Source: Lewinella sp. W8 (lineage in GTDB: Bacteria; Bacteroidota; Bacteroidia; Chitinophagales; Saprospiraceae). From it: a stretch of 64,000 nucleotides of DNA. This document shows positions 36,264 through 45,967 of this stretch, one piece after another. The position numbers and the translations under genes were made by a program. How positions within the stretch are numbered: position 1 is the stretch's first letter; the number at the start of each line of letters is the position of its first letter. Below the pieces are notes generated by a model, which did not search any database, had not been told where the DNA came from, and saw nothing but the letters and a program-made list of their open reading frames with translations. The stretch lies in contig NZ_SNAQ03000024.1 in NCBI RefSeq assembly GCF_004375085.3, positions 1-64,000 on the forward strand, in the 5' to 3' direction.

Positions 36264-36635
36264 CTACAAGAGTCCTCCCCCTTCGATCAGAAGATCAATC
36301 ATAAAAATGACCAATAGGCTGAAAGCGGTTCCGACGAAAATGAGGAGCCGACACCAAAAAATATATCCTTTAGCCAGTTTTATGTTTCTGTTCTTCATGA
36401 CAAGCAGGACGTAACCACCAAGGGAATAACACAGGTTTGCCGTAAAGCCAACGATGAACACGGTGACTAGATCTAATAAATTAATACCGAATCTCAGAAC
36501 AACTGGCAGGAGAACAAATAGACCATAAGCACCCACAATTACATTATAGGCAATCCGCTTTCGCTCCCAGTATTCGAGAATTTGACTTAACCCCTCCTCC
36601 TCATTTTTAAAGGTGATGTTGTCGTCAAGAATCAT
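36264..36635 (-). CDS. Small membrane protein of unknown function
   Basis: 123 residues with four hydrophobic segments (about residues 30-48, 53-72, 74-80 onward to 90, and 93-115). No family recognised. The DNA from here to about 38.1 kb is clearly AT-richer than the rest of the window, which suggests more recent acquisition. Confidence 0.55.
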   Translation of the reverse strand: MILDDNITFKNEEEGLSQILEYWERKRIAYNVIVGAYGLFVLLPVVLRFGINLLDLVTVFIVGFTANLCYSLGGYVLLVMKNRNIKLAKGYIFWCRLLIFVGTAFSLLVIFMIDLLIEGGGLL

Positions 36636-36714
36636 TTACTTGCTGTTTAATTGGTCATAAACTTATCTTATTCTCTAATATCTTAGCTGATCAAAAAGAT
36701 AAATACCGTCAACT

Positions 36715-37299
36715 TCATCGGTCTTCCTTAATCAGTTTTTTGGTTGCATCATACTGGTCTTCAACAAGCATTTTAAAGGATTTGTAGCGATGAGCCCCTG
36801 GATACCAATTAGCAAATATCCATGCCTCCCATTCTTCCCCAGATTTCACTTGGGGGTTCAAAAGGATTATCGAGCCTTCCACCCTTTCTGAAATCGCGAT
36901 TGAAGACAATAAATGATCAACATTGAAGAAAACACTACGCTGATTATTAGAATAATCCTTTTGATCAGAAGGGCTAATGGTACGGTCCACCTCCTCCAGG
37001 TATAGATCGAAAAGATCAGAATCGATATTCTTTAGATAATCAATTCTTTCTATCGGTAGCAACCGACCAGCAAAATGAGAAATCTGCCTAAATCCATTCG
37101 TAACCCGCAGAAAATCAATGTACGATGGTGGGAGTCTTATACCTAGATCCTTTTCTCGTTTTTCAATTGCCCACGTTGGAGCTGGTGGAAACCCTAACCA
37201 GTTATTTTCAACTTCTGATTCGTCATAAACACGGAGATTTCTGTGAATCCCAAATTGTATCATTTTGCTAAGGTCAACCAGTAACTCTTCCCACTCCAT
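36715..37299 (-). CDS. SMI1/KNR4 (SUKH) family protein
   Basis: 194 residues with the SUKH signature at about residues 45-75 (IEKREKDLGIRLPPSYIDFL followed by RVTNGF) and a C-terminal WEAWIFANWYPGAHRYKSF block. SUKH proteins are widespread immunity proteins against polymorphic toxins, but also occur as housekeeping proteins. No toxin gene is next to it, so it may be an orphan immunity gene. It lies in the AT-rich accessory stretch. Confidence 0.8.
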   Translation of the reverse strand: MEWEELLVDLSKMIQFGIHRNLRVYDESEVENNWLGFPPAPTWAIEKREKDLGIRLPPSYIDFLRVTNGFRQISHFAGRLLPIERIDYLKNIDSDLFDLYLEEVDRTISPSDQKDYSNNQRSVFFNVDHLLSSIAISERVEGSIILLNPQVKSGEEWEAWIFANWYPGAHRYKSFKMLVEDQYDATKKLIKEDR

Positions 37300-37364
37300 T
37301 CTACTTCATCCTTGGTTTTCCTACAAGACTTCCAGTGTGAAAGCATGTCAACAATACAGTCCGT

Positions 37365-38073
37365 TCAATTTCTTCTAGAATCATTTTTTCGGTATCGGTA
37401 AGTCGCAATCAAAAATTTCCTTCCCCCAATAATTTTATAGAACTTCGTTACCCTTCCCGCATCGTCCAACTTGTATTCATAGGACTCATCATCGCTCCCC
37501 GGCCCACCCACGTACACGGGCTCGTCGGCTGATTCAGGTATCCGATCAATTTGCTTCCTTTTGATTCTGCCGTGGTCATAATAGCTGTACTGGGTAATTT
37601 TTCTTGCATTTTGGTTCACGTCAAATTCCTCTTTCTTGATCAACCGACCCTCACTGTAAGCTAGCGTATACACGGTTTCAAAAACATCAGTTACTCCGGT
37701 AGAGAGGCGGTAATAATGGGCCTCCTCCCGATACTGCAGCAGGGTGTCACCCTGATTTTTGACCAACTTGATGACCGTAGAATCATGGTCCGAAAGTTTG
37801 CGGTACTGAAATCGAATTCGATCACCCCGATATTGATACTCCCACCGGTTGGTATCGATTCTTGCCGGATCGTTGATGCTGTAGGTTTCAACGTCAAAGA
37901 GGACGTTATTATGATCGTCGTACCAAAGCACGTTTCTGGACAGTAACTATGGTTTTAACTCCTGGGTATTGTTCATGGTCCATCAATAGCTGGGCACCGA
38001 TGGCCGTCGGGTTCACCAAAAGAAATATCCCGATGACCGCAAAAATCATCCACACCCGTAGTATAGTTTGCAT
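37365..38073 (-). pseudogene. Frameshifted exported hypothetical protein
   Basis: The body (37365-37931, up to 188 residues) starts only with a GTG and has no signal peptide. In another frame directly upstream, ATG 38073 begins a textbook signal peptide (QTILRVWMIFAVIGIFLLVN, cleavage after GAQ) that runs on to a stop after VRRS. The two frames overlap near 37925-37950, and joining them at about KTIVT/SRNVLWYDD gives one normal exported protein. One extra base or two missing bases would explain this. The body has YxxxGRIxxxK-type repeats like those of exported Bacteroidota proteins. It is either a true mutation or a sequencing error. Confidence 0.55.
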
Positions 38074-38212
38074 AGGACTTTAATGCATTGAGCCAACAAT
38101 TCGTAGCTGGGCTACGTGTCGGGCAGTTGATGCTTAACCTACGGAATATTGCATACCAAGGGCAGTTAAAATAAAGCTGCAAAGCCCCCTCTTACTTTGG
38201 ACTTTAGAAACC

Positions 38213-39031
38213 TCACTCCCCTCCCCCACCAAACAACTTCTCGAACGCATCGTACACCGCCAGATGCAGGGCGTCTCCGTGGTTTTGTTCCTCAAAGTAC
38301 CGGAAGAACAGGCGAGCCTCCTCCCCTCGTTCGAGGGACAACTTGAGAAACAGAGACTGGGCCAGCCGCTCCATCACCTCTCCCTCGTGGCCGACGGCCA
38401 CGTAAACGGATTTGTCCTTCAGCGGCTTTTCCAACTCCCTTTCCAGTAGCCGCTCACCATCCCACCAGAGACTGGGACTAACGATGATGTAATGATCAAA
38501 TAAATCGGGTCGGGAGAACAGTATTTCGGTCGCCAGCAATCCGCCCAGTGACTGCCCGATCAAGGTCCGGTTGTCCGTCGTCCGGTATTTTTCGTTGATC
38601 AGGCGCTGTAGTTCCTGATCCATAAATGTGATGAAGGCGGCTGACGCACCGGAAGAAGGGAATTCTTTTCGGTCAATCTCCTCGGAGGACGGATACGTAA
38701 AGTCCCGACGTCGGTCAACGTTTCCGATGCCGACGACAATGGACTCCTCGATGATGTTGATCCAGGAAAAGGAACAAAACTGCACGATACCACTCACGTG
38801 AATGAAGTCCTCTCCCCTCGAGCCATCCAACAGGTAAATTACTGGATACTTCCGTATAGAATCTTCCGCGTAACTGGCCGGCAGGTATACGTTGATGGTA
38901 CGGTCTTCCTGGAGGACGGACGACCTGACCACAAGGGTCTCCCCAATGGAAAAGGGGGCCTGACTAATGACCTGCCCCTCTGCCGTAAGCGACAAAAGGA
39001 CAAGACTAATAACGGCGATTACTGTCCGCAT
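38213..39031 (-). CDS. Exported alpha/beta-hydrolase esterase (Fes/IroE-like)
   Basis: 272 residues with a signal peptide (VIAVISLVLLSLTAEG). The fold is that of the esterase D/Fes group: YPVIYLLDGSRGEDF, nucleophile Ser in LIGQSLGGLLA, and a C-terminal His in NHGDALHLAVYDAFEKLF. Such enzymes hydrolyse esters, for example siderophore or carbohydrate esters; the substrate is unknown. It begins 3 bp after the stop of otsAB in the same direction, so it is very likely in one operon with the trehalose gene. Confidence 0.85.
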   Translation of the reverse strand: MRTVIAVISLVLLSLTAEGQVISQAPFSIGETLVVRSSVLQEDRTINVYLPASYAEDSIRKYPVIYLLDGSRGEDFIHVSGIVQFCSFSWINIIEESIVVGIGNVDRRRDFTYPSSEEIDRKEFPSSGASAAFITFMDQELQRLINEKYRTTDNRTLIGQSLGGLLATEILFSRPDLFDHYIIVSPSLWWDGERLLERELEKPLKDKSVYVAVGHEGEVMERLAQSLFLKLSLERGEEARLFFRYFEEQNHGDALHLAVYDAFEKLFGGGGE

Positions 39032-39034
39032 GGA

Positions 39035-41212
<2,178 letters not shown>

Positions 41213-41312
41213 TTATCGTTGGGTGATGGCAGTGATGAAAACCTTTAACCGGAAACCGGGCGGCGCTTAAGTTAGGCGAAGCAATATGCCGAATATGCAT
41301 GGGATAACAAAA

Positions 41313-41346
41313 AACGACCGGCTCCATCTTGGGAACCGGTCGTTTT
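41313..41346. terminator. Intrinsic terminator, usable on both strands
   Basis: AACGACCGG and its complement CCGGTCGTT form a 9-bp stem, flanked by A-runs on one side and TTTTT on the other. It lies 20 bp after the stop of the 468-residue gene on the minus strand and separates it from otsAB. Confidence 0.8.
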
Positions 41347-41366
41347 TGTTGAAGTTCGTTGCAGCA

Positions 41367-42773
41367 TTATTCCTGCACGGGCTTCTTCTTGCGTGGCGTC
41401 TTGAAGAATTCCTTCAACTGACGTTCGGTCATGAACCCATAGTCCACCCAGGTAGACACGGTGGTCTTCTTGATGTCGCGGTAATCCTTACCCCGCTTGT
41501 TGGTGTGCACCTTGATCAGGCGCTTGGTGTACTTCACGGCCAGGGCCCGGAGCTGCTGATTAAAGCTTTCGTTGACGAAAATCTTCATGTAGGCCGGGAA
41601 CTGTTTCCCGGTAATGGAGTACCACTCCGCATATTCTTTGTCACTCTCTCCCAGCCCGTTGGCCAGCTGTTGGAAGTAACCGTAAATCGTCTGCCGGAGG
41701 TTCTCGTTGAAGTCACTCAGTCCGGGGTGACGCATCACCTCTTCCTGTACGGCCTCCTGCACCTCAGGATTTACGTAGCCGTCATTGTGGATTTTATCCG
41801 TGAGGTTAAAGTAGGCCGTCAGCTCATCCTCGATGGAACGGTCCACAATGGTGCCCAGAGCCAATTCCTGCTGGGGTCCGAAGGGTACGTCAGCGCGGTT
41901 CTTCAGGCCTAGGATAAGGCGCAGGATGCGTCCGGCGGCCATGTCGGCGTCGTCCTTCCGCTCCCGGTTCAGGGCCTCGATCACCTCAGCTTTGGCTTCC
42001 TCGGTCAGTTCAAAGTACGCTCCGTAAACGGCAATGAAGGGCAGGAGCTCCCGTTTGCCGGCAAAGTCGGGGTTCGTCACCACGGCGTGCACCGTCGGCG
42101 CGATCGCATCATTGTTCAGCTCTCCACTCACGCGGTAGAGGAGAAACTCCAGTGCCGCATTGTTAATGGACGTCAGTTCGGCCAGGTTCGTGGGGAAGGG
42201 CGCGTAGTGGTAGTTCTTATCGCGGAACTGCCGCAGGTAGCGGCGACGTAGACGACGGCGGCCTTCCATGGTACGGGCATCCGAAGACCGCTGGGATTGC
42301 AAAAATTGCCGTACCCGCTTGCTCGCTACGCCTTCCACCAGTCCGGTGACGTAAATATCGCTGCTCAACGCAAAACCGCACTGAACGCTCATACCAATAC
42401 GGCTACTCAACTGGTCAAAGTTGCTGTTGGCGGCAATGGCCTTGAGGATGGTACCGAAGTGGTCGTTCTGGCGTACGTAGTAAAAATGCTCGTCCACCTC
42501 GCCCCGCAGTACGGAGTAACCAAGAATACGGGGAAGGAAGAGCCCCTCAAAACGTTCGTCCAGGAGGTAACGCTCAAAGCTCTCAATTTCGAGCGGACTG
42601 AAGTCGATCAGCTGCTGATGGGCCGCCTCAATCTGGGGCTCAAATTCGTTCTTAAGGGCTTCGTAAAACTCATCCTCTTCCTCCTCCAGAAACTGGGCCA
42701 GACTGGGGCTGGCCTGAATCGCCTCCGCGATGGCGTCAAGGTGCTGCTTGTAGGTTTCGTTTAATTCGTACAT
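41367..42773 (-). CDS. All-helical conserved hypothetical protein
   Basis: 468 residues, no signal peptide or membrane segments, predicted almost fully helical and acidic at the N-terminus (FLEEEEDEFYEAL), with a basic stretch near residue 172 (EGRRRLRRRYLRQF) and a basic C-terminal tail (KTPRKKKPVQE). I do not recognise the family. It stands as a single gene with its own leader (42833-42910) and terminator (41313-41346), which suggests an individually regulated cytoplasmic protein. The sharply charged segments are compatible with nucleic-acid or protein binding, but this is inference. Confidence 0.75.
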   Translation of the reverse strand: MYELNETYKQHLDAIAEAIQASPSLAQFLEEEEDEFYEALKNEFEPQIEAAHQQLIDFSPLEIESFERYLLDERFEGLFLPRILGYSVLRGEVDEHFYYVRQNDHFGTILKAIAANSNFDQLSSRIGMSVQCGFALSSDIYVTGLVEGVASKRVRQFLQSQRSSDARTMEGRRRLRRRYLRQFRDKNYHYAPFPTNLAELTSINNAALEFLLYRVSGELNNDAIAPTVHAVVTNPDFAGKRELLPFIAVYGAYFELTEEAKAEVIEALNRERKDDADMAAGRILRLILGLKNRADVPFGPQQELALGTIVDRSIEDELTAYFNLTDKIHNDGYVNPEVQEAVQEEVMRHPGLSDFNENLRQTIYGYFQQLANGLGESDKEYAEWYSITGKQFPAYMKIFVNESFNQQLRALAVKYTKRLIKVHTNKRGKDYRDIKKTTVSTWVDYGFMTERQLKEFFKTPRKKKPVQE

Positions 42774-42832
42774 GCTGTCGGGTTTACCGAAATGCGGCCG
42801 GATCGACGAGCTGAAAATCAGCCAGCGGGCCA

Positions 42833-42910
42833 GTAATTAAAAAGAAACCTGGTAATGCATTTTTCAGCATTACCAGGTTTGTCCACTCCCGTGAGTGTGC
42901 CACAAATGTA
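42833..42910 (-). promoter_or_regulatory. Hairpin leader upstream of the 468-residue gene
   Basis: On the minus strand: a -7-like box TACATTTG (42903-42910), a small hairpin CACTC-acgg-GAGTG (42884-42897), then a perfect 14-bp stem AAACCTGGTAATGC (42845-42858 with 42867-42880, 8-nt loop) followed by CTTTTTAATT. The large hairpin plus U-tract is terminator-like and sits between the promoter box and the start codon at 42773. It could be an attenuator, or the end of a very short RNA of about 60 nt. A -33 TTG at proper spacing is not seen. Confidence 0.45.
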
Positions 42911-43266
42911 CGCTTTTATCCGCTATTTTGTTGCGCAGGCAAATAATTTTCTGACGGAGCGGATCATTTGTGGTGGCTGCCGCGGGTGCCGGGTACGTTC
43001 CGTAGGCAGCAGAGGACCGGGAATCATTCGGGTGGGCATCATTCCCAGGATGATGGCCAACTATCCATTACCTGCTTTCCTCGAAGTTTTCCGGATTAAG
43101 CGGAAGGAACGTAAATATGTAGAAGTACGACATCGACGGGTTGACGCTACGGCGGAGCACCCGCGGTATATTTCTTTGCACCTGCGCTACGTCGCATTCT
43201 CTTTGAATCGGTGATCCCGACGAGCCTTAGGGAACTCGGGACCGTCGCCCTCAACCTTCAACATGT

Positions 43267-43314
43267 TTCGTCGGACGGATGCCATCGCCATCGGTGACAC
43301 CTCCGTCCGACGAA
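43267..43314. repeat. Perfect 13-bp inverted repeat
   Basis: TTCGTCGGACGGA at 43267-43279 and its exact complement at 43302-43314, separated by 22 bp. It lies in the 904-bp spacer 42774-43677, which has no convincing gene: frames on both strands there are low-complexity or lack family features. The motif TTCGTC(N)GAC is also part of the inverted repeat at 28548-28599, so both may belong to one repeat class. Confidence 0.6.
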
Positions 43315-43510
43315 TGACCGACCACCTTTCCTCCCAGGACGGTAACCCCTTGCCGTTGATCCCGCCGAGACCTCGGATCAGCTCGCCTTGCTCGACAGTT
43401 CCAAGGACCGGCTTCCTCTTCCTTCTCCTCAGCCTTAGCCTCCGCATTAGCGACCGGCTTGCGGAGCAAACCTCTTCCGGGTACTGCTCTTCAGCCATCG
43501 CCTTTTCCCC

Positions 43511-43570
43511 ACTACCAGCTACCTACCACCTACTACCTACTACCTACTACCTGCTGCCTCCTACCTCCTC
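43511..43570. repeat. CTACTAC/CTACCTAC tandem repeat
   Basis: About 60 bp are built from CTACCTACCACCTACTACCT-like words, the complement of the GTAGTGG runs near 28.5 kb. It lies about 110 bp upstream of the SPFH gene. An open frame reading through it upstream of the SPFH start is a repeat artefact. Confidence 0.7.
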
Positions 43571-43677
43571 TACTTCTCCTTCATCGTCTTTCCGTCCAGA
43601 TTGGTCGACAAAGTGGGCAAAATCATCATCCCCATTCCTCACAAATGGGTTATATTACCGAAAATATTGAACGAATT

Positions 43678-44634
43678 ATGGATATCTTTTTGATCGCGGC
43701 CATTGTCATTGGCCTATTGATTTTCACGGGCAGCTTCTTTACGGTCCGTCAGCAAAGTGCGGCGGTCCTGGAACGACTCGGACGCTTCAGCAGCATTCGC
43801 GGACCGGGCTTCCACGTCAAGGTGCCCTTTATTGACCGCGTCGCTGGCAAGGTCAGCCTGAAGGTCCAGCAGCTCGACGTAAACGTGGAGACCAAAACGA
43901 AGGACAACGTTTTCGTAAAACTCAAGGTTGGCGTTCAGTTCGCCGTGGGGCCCGACAGCGTCTACGATGCCTTCTACAAGCTCGACAACCCCTACGAGCA
44001 AATCAATTCCTACATCTTTGACGTGGTGCGCGCCGAGGTTCCCAAGATGAAGCTGGACGACGTTTTTGAGCGGAAGGACGACATCGCCAACGCCATTAAG
44101 GCCGAACTGCAGGACGCCATGGCCAGCTACGGTTACAACATCGTCAAGGCCCTGGTGACCGACATCGATCCCGACGCCACGGTGAAGAGCGCCATGAACC
44201 GGATCAATGCCGCCGAGCGGGAGAAACTGGCCGCCGAATACGAAGCCGAAGCCGACCGTATCCGCATCGTGGCCAAGGCAAAGGCCGAAGCCGAATCGAA
44301 GCGCCTTCAGGGTCAGGGTATTGCCGATCAGCGGCGGGAAATCGCCAAGGGTCTGGAGGAATCCGTAGACATCCTGAACTCCGTGGGCATCAACAGCCAG
44401 GAGGCCTCTGCCCTCATCGTGGTCACCCAGCACTACGATACGCTGCAGAGCATGGGTGAAAACGCCAACTCTAACCTCATTATGCTGCCCAATGCTCCGA
44501 GTGCCGGGGCGGACATGCTCTCCAACATGACGGCCAGCTTTGTCGCCAGCCAGCAAATGGGTGAGGAAATGAAGGCGGCCAGCGCCAAGCAGAAATCGGC
44601 CAAGGCCAAGGAGAAAATTGAACTTAAGCGATAA
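43678..44634 (+). CDS. SPFH/band-7 (HIR-like) membrane protein
   Basis: 318 residues from ATG 43678; longer in-frame starts (43645, 43459) read through the repeat tract and are rejected. One N-terminal membrane helix (about residues 2-20) is followed by an SPFH/band-7 domain (RGPGFHVKVPFIDRVAGK, DNVFVKLKVGVQF) and an Ala/Glu-rich coiled coil (about 180-260). It resembles hypersensitive-induced-reaction and YbbK-type stomatin proteins, which form large membrane rings that organise lipid domains or guard proteases. A NfeD partner is not adjacent. Confidence 0.9.
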   Translation: MDIFLIAAIVIGLLIFTGSFFTVRQQSAAVLERLGRFSSIRGPGFHVKVPFIDRVAGKVSLKVQQLDVNVETKTKDNVFVKLKVGVQFAVGPDSVYDAFYKLDNPYEQINSYIFDVVRAEVPKMKLDDVFERKDDIANAIKAELQDAMASYGYNIVKALVTDIDPDATVKSAMNRINAAEREKLAAEYEAEADRIRIVAKAKAEAESKRLQGQGIADQRREIAKGLEESVDILNSVGINSQEASALIVVTQHYDTLQSMGENANSNLIMLPNAPSAGADMLSNMTASFVASQQMGEEMKAASAKQKSAKAKEKIELKR

Positions 44635-44654
44635 GCTATCGCGTTAAGTCTTTA

Positions 44655-44688
44655 TCGCCCGGAAAGCCTCCTTTCCGGGCGATTTTTA
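44655..44688 (+). terminator. Intrinsic terminator after the SPFH gene
   Basis: TCGCCCGGAAAG pairs with CTTTCCGGGCGA (12 bp, short loop) and is followed by TTTTTATTTT. It ends only 10 bp before the ATG of the kinase gene, so that gene needs read-through or a promoter inside the hairpin region. Confidence 0.85.
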
Positions 44689-44698
44689 TTTTGGGCCC

Positions 44699-45211
44699 AT
44701 GTATCAAACTCCCCGGCGCATCCTGATTACCGGACCGGAGTCTTCCGGTAAGTCCACCCTGGCGCGTACCCTCGCCTGGGCCACCGACGGACGCTACGTG
44801 GAAGAAGTCGCCCGGAAGTACCTTAACCAGCGCAACGGGCAGTACGCAGAAGCCGACCTGCTGGACATCTGGCGGGCACAGATGGCGGCCCAGGCGGCCG
44901 CCGAAGCGGAGGGCCCCAACTATCTTTTTTTCGATACCGGTCCGGAAGTCCTCGAAATCTGGGCCAAGGTCAAATTTGGCCGTTGTGATCCGCGCATCGT
45001 CCGGAGCCGGCAACGGCAATCCTACGACCTCGTACTTCTCTGTAGCCCGGACCTTCCCTGGGAACCCGACCCCCTGCGCGAGGCGCCGGATACCGAAACC
45101 AGGTGGGACTTATTCGAGGCCTACCAAAAAATTATTGGTTCCCACCGGGTCATTGCCGGAGCGCAGCGGGTGGCGCAGGCCTTAGCGGCAGTACGGGCCA
45201 TGGAGGATTAA
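44699..45211 (+). CDS. NadR-like nicotinamide riboside kinase-type ATPase
   Basis: 170 residues. Walker A is GPESSGKST (residues 12-20). Further family stretches are YVEEVARKYLNQRNGQYAEAD and FFDTGPEVLEIWAKVKFG, typical of the NadR ribosylnicotinamide kinase (AAA_28) domain. It would phosphorylate nicotinamide riboside in NAD salvage. The nucleotidyltransferase and helix-turn-helix parts of full NadR are absent; this stand-alone form is common in Bacteroidota. Confidence 0.85.
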   Translation: MYQTPRRILITGPESSGKSTLARTLAWATDGRYVEEVARKYLNQRNGQYAEADLLDIWRAQMAAQAAAEAEGPNYLFFDTGPEVLEIWAKVKFGRCDPRIVRSRQRQSYDLVLLCSPDLPWEPDPLREAPDTETRWDLFEAYQKIIGSHRVIAGAQRVAQALAAVRAMED

Positions 45212-45353
45212 CCTACCATCAGCCCCGGCAGAGCATGTGGACGCTGTTTCGCACCGTCCGATGACGCATACGGATGCTTACAATCGGCCGGACAAATAAA
45301 CGAGTTGACCGCGCGGAATCTCCCCTAAAAAGGTAAAAGGCTAAATACCTGGC

Positions 45354-45740
45354 CTACTGCCTGATCAGAATGATCACGCCGGTAAAATCCTGAAGCTCCA
45401 CGCGATCACAGGTGATCTCATTCGCGATGGTGGAAAAGGACCCACTGCCCCCGCCTGATTCAGTGTAGGAAACGGAGAAGCTTTCTCCACTCGCGTTCCA
45501 GGTTTCGGTATCAGAAGTCTCTGGGGTAAAGAAGTTGTCCTCGTCAATGAGGTTTCCATCGGCATTAAAGGTGATGATCTCCCCGGAACCTGACACCTCC
45601 CAGGTTTCCCCGGACAGAACATCATTGAGGTCAGTTGTATCACAGCTGGGCACCTCCTCCTTCTTACACCCGGTATAATTAAGTAGGCCCCCCATCAGCA
45701 ATAAGGAGAGGATAAGGTTGGAGGTCAAGTGGATTTTCAT
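45354..45740 (-). CDS. Small lipocalin-like lipoprotein
   Basis: 128 residues with lipobox NYTGC after a hydrophobic signal (LILSLLLMGGLLNYTGC). The mature part (SGETWEVSGSGEIITFNADG) resembles the lipocalin-like domains common in Bacteroidota lipoproteins; a Cys pair (SCDTTD, TCDRVE) may form a disulfide. It stands alone; 227 bp downstream and 142 bp upstream hold no genes. Function unknown. Confidence 0.7.
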   Translation of the reverse strand: MKIHLTSNLILSLLLMGGLLNYTGCKKEEVPSCDTTDLNDVLSGETWEVSGSGEIITFNADGNLIDEDNFFTPETSDTETWNASGESFSVSYTESGGGSGSFSTIANEITCDRVELQDFTGVIILIRQ

Positions 45741-45967
45741 GGTATATCAGTTTGATCAACGAAAGTTAGATTCCCCTAAAGATGTTATCTACTAGGTAAG
45801 CGTCACTATTTTCGCGGGAAAATGTTCTGAACGGCAAGAAAAAGTACCGAACTGGGGCATTAGTCCTTCGTTTCCGTTTCCCGGGTCGAGAATCAGGACT
45901 GCCAATAATTCCAAACGACGGCATTGGTCGGCGAATGCCCGCGTATACCGGAGCGCTCAGTTTATCC

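Noticed and set aside
43187..43498. 103-codon minus-strand frame near the 13-bp inverted repeat
   Set aside because: Arg-rich, no start context, no family match, and the spacer is full of repeats.
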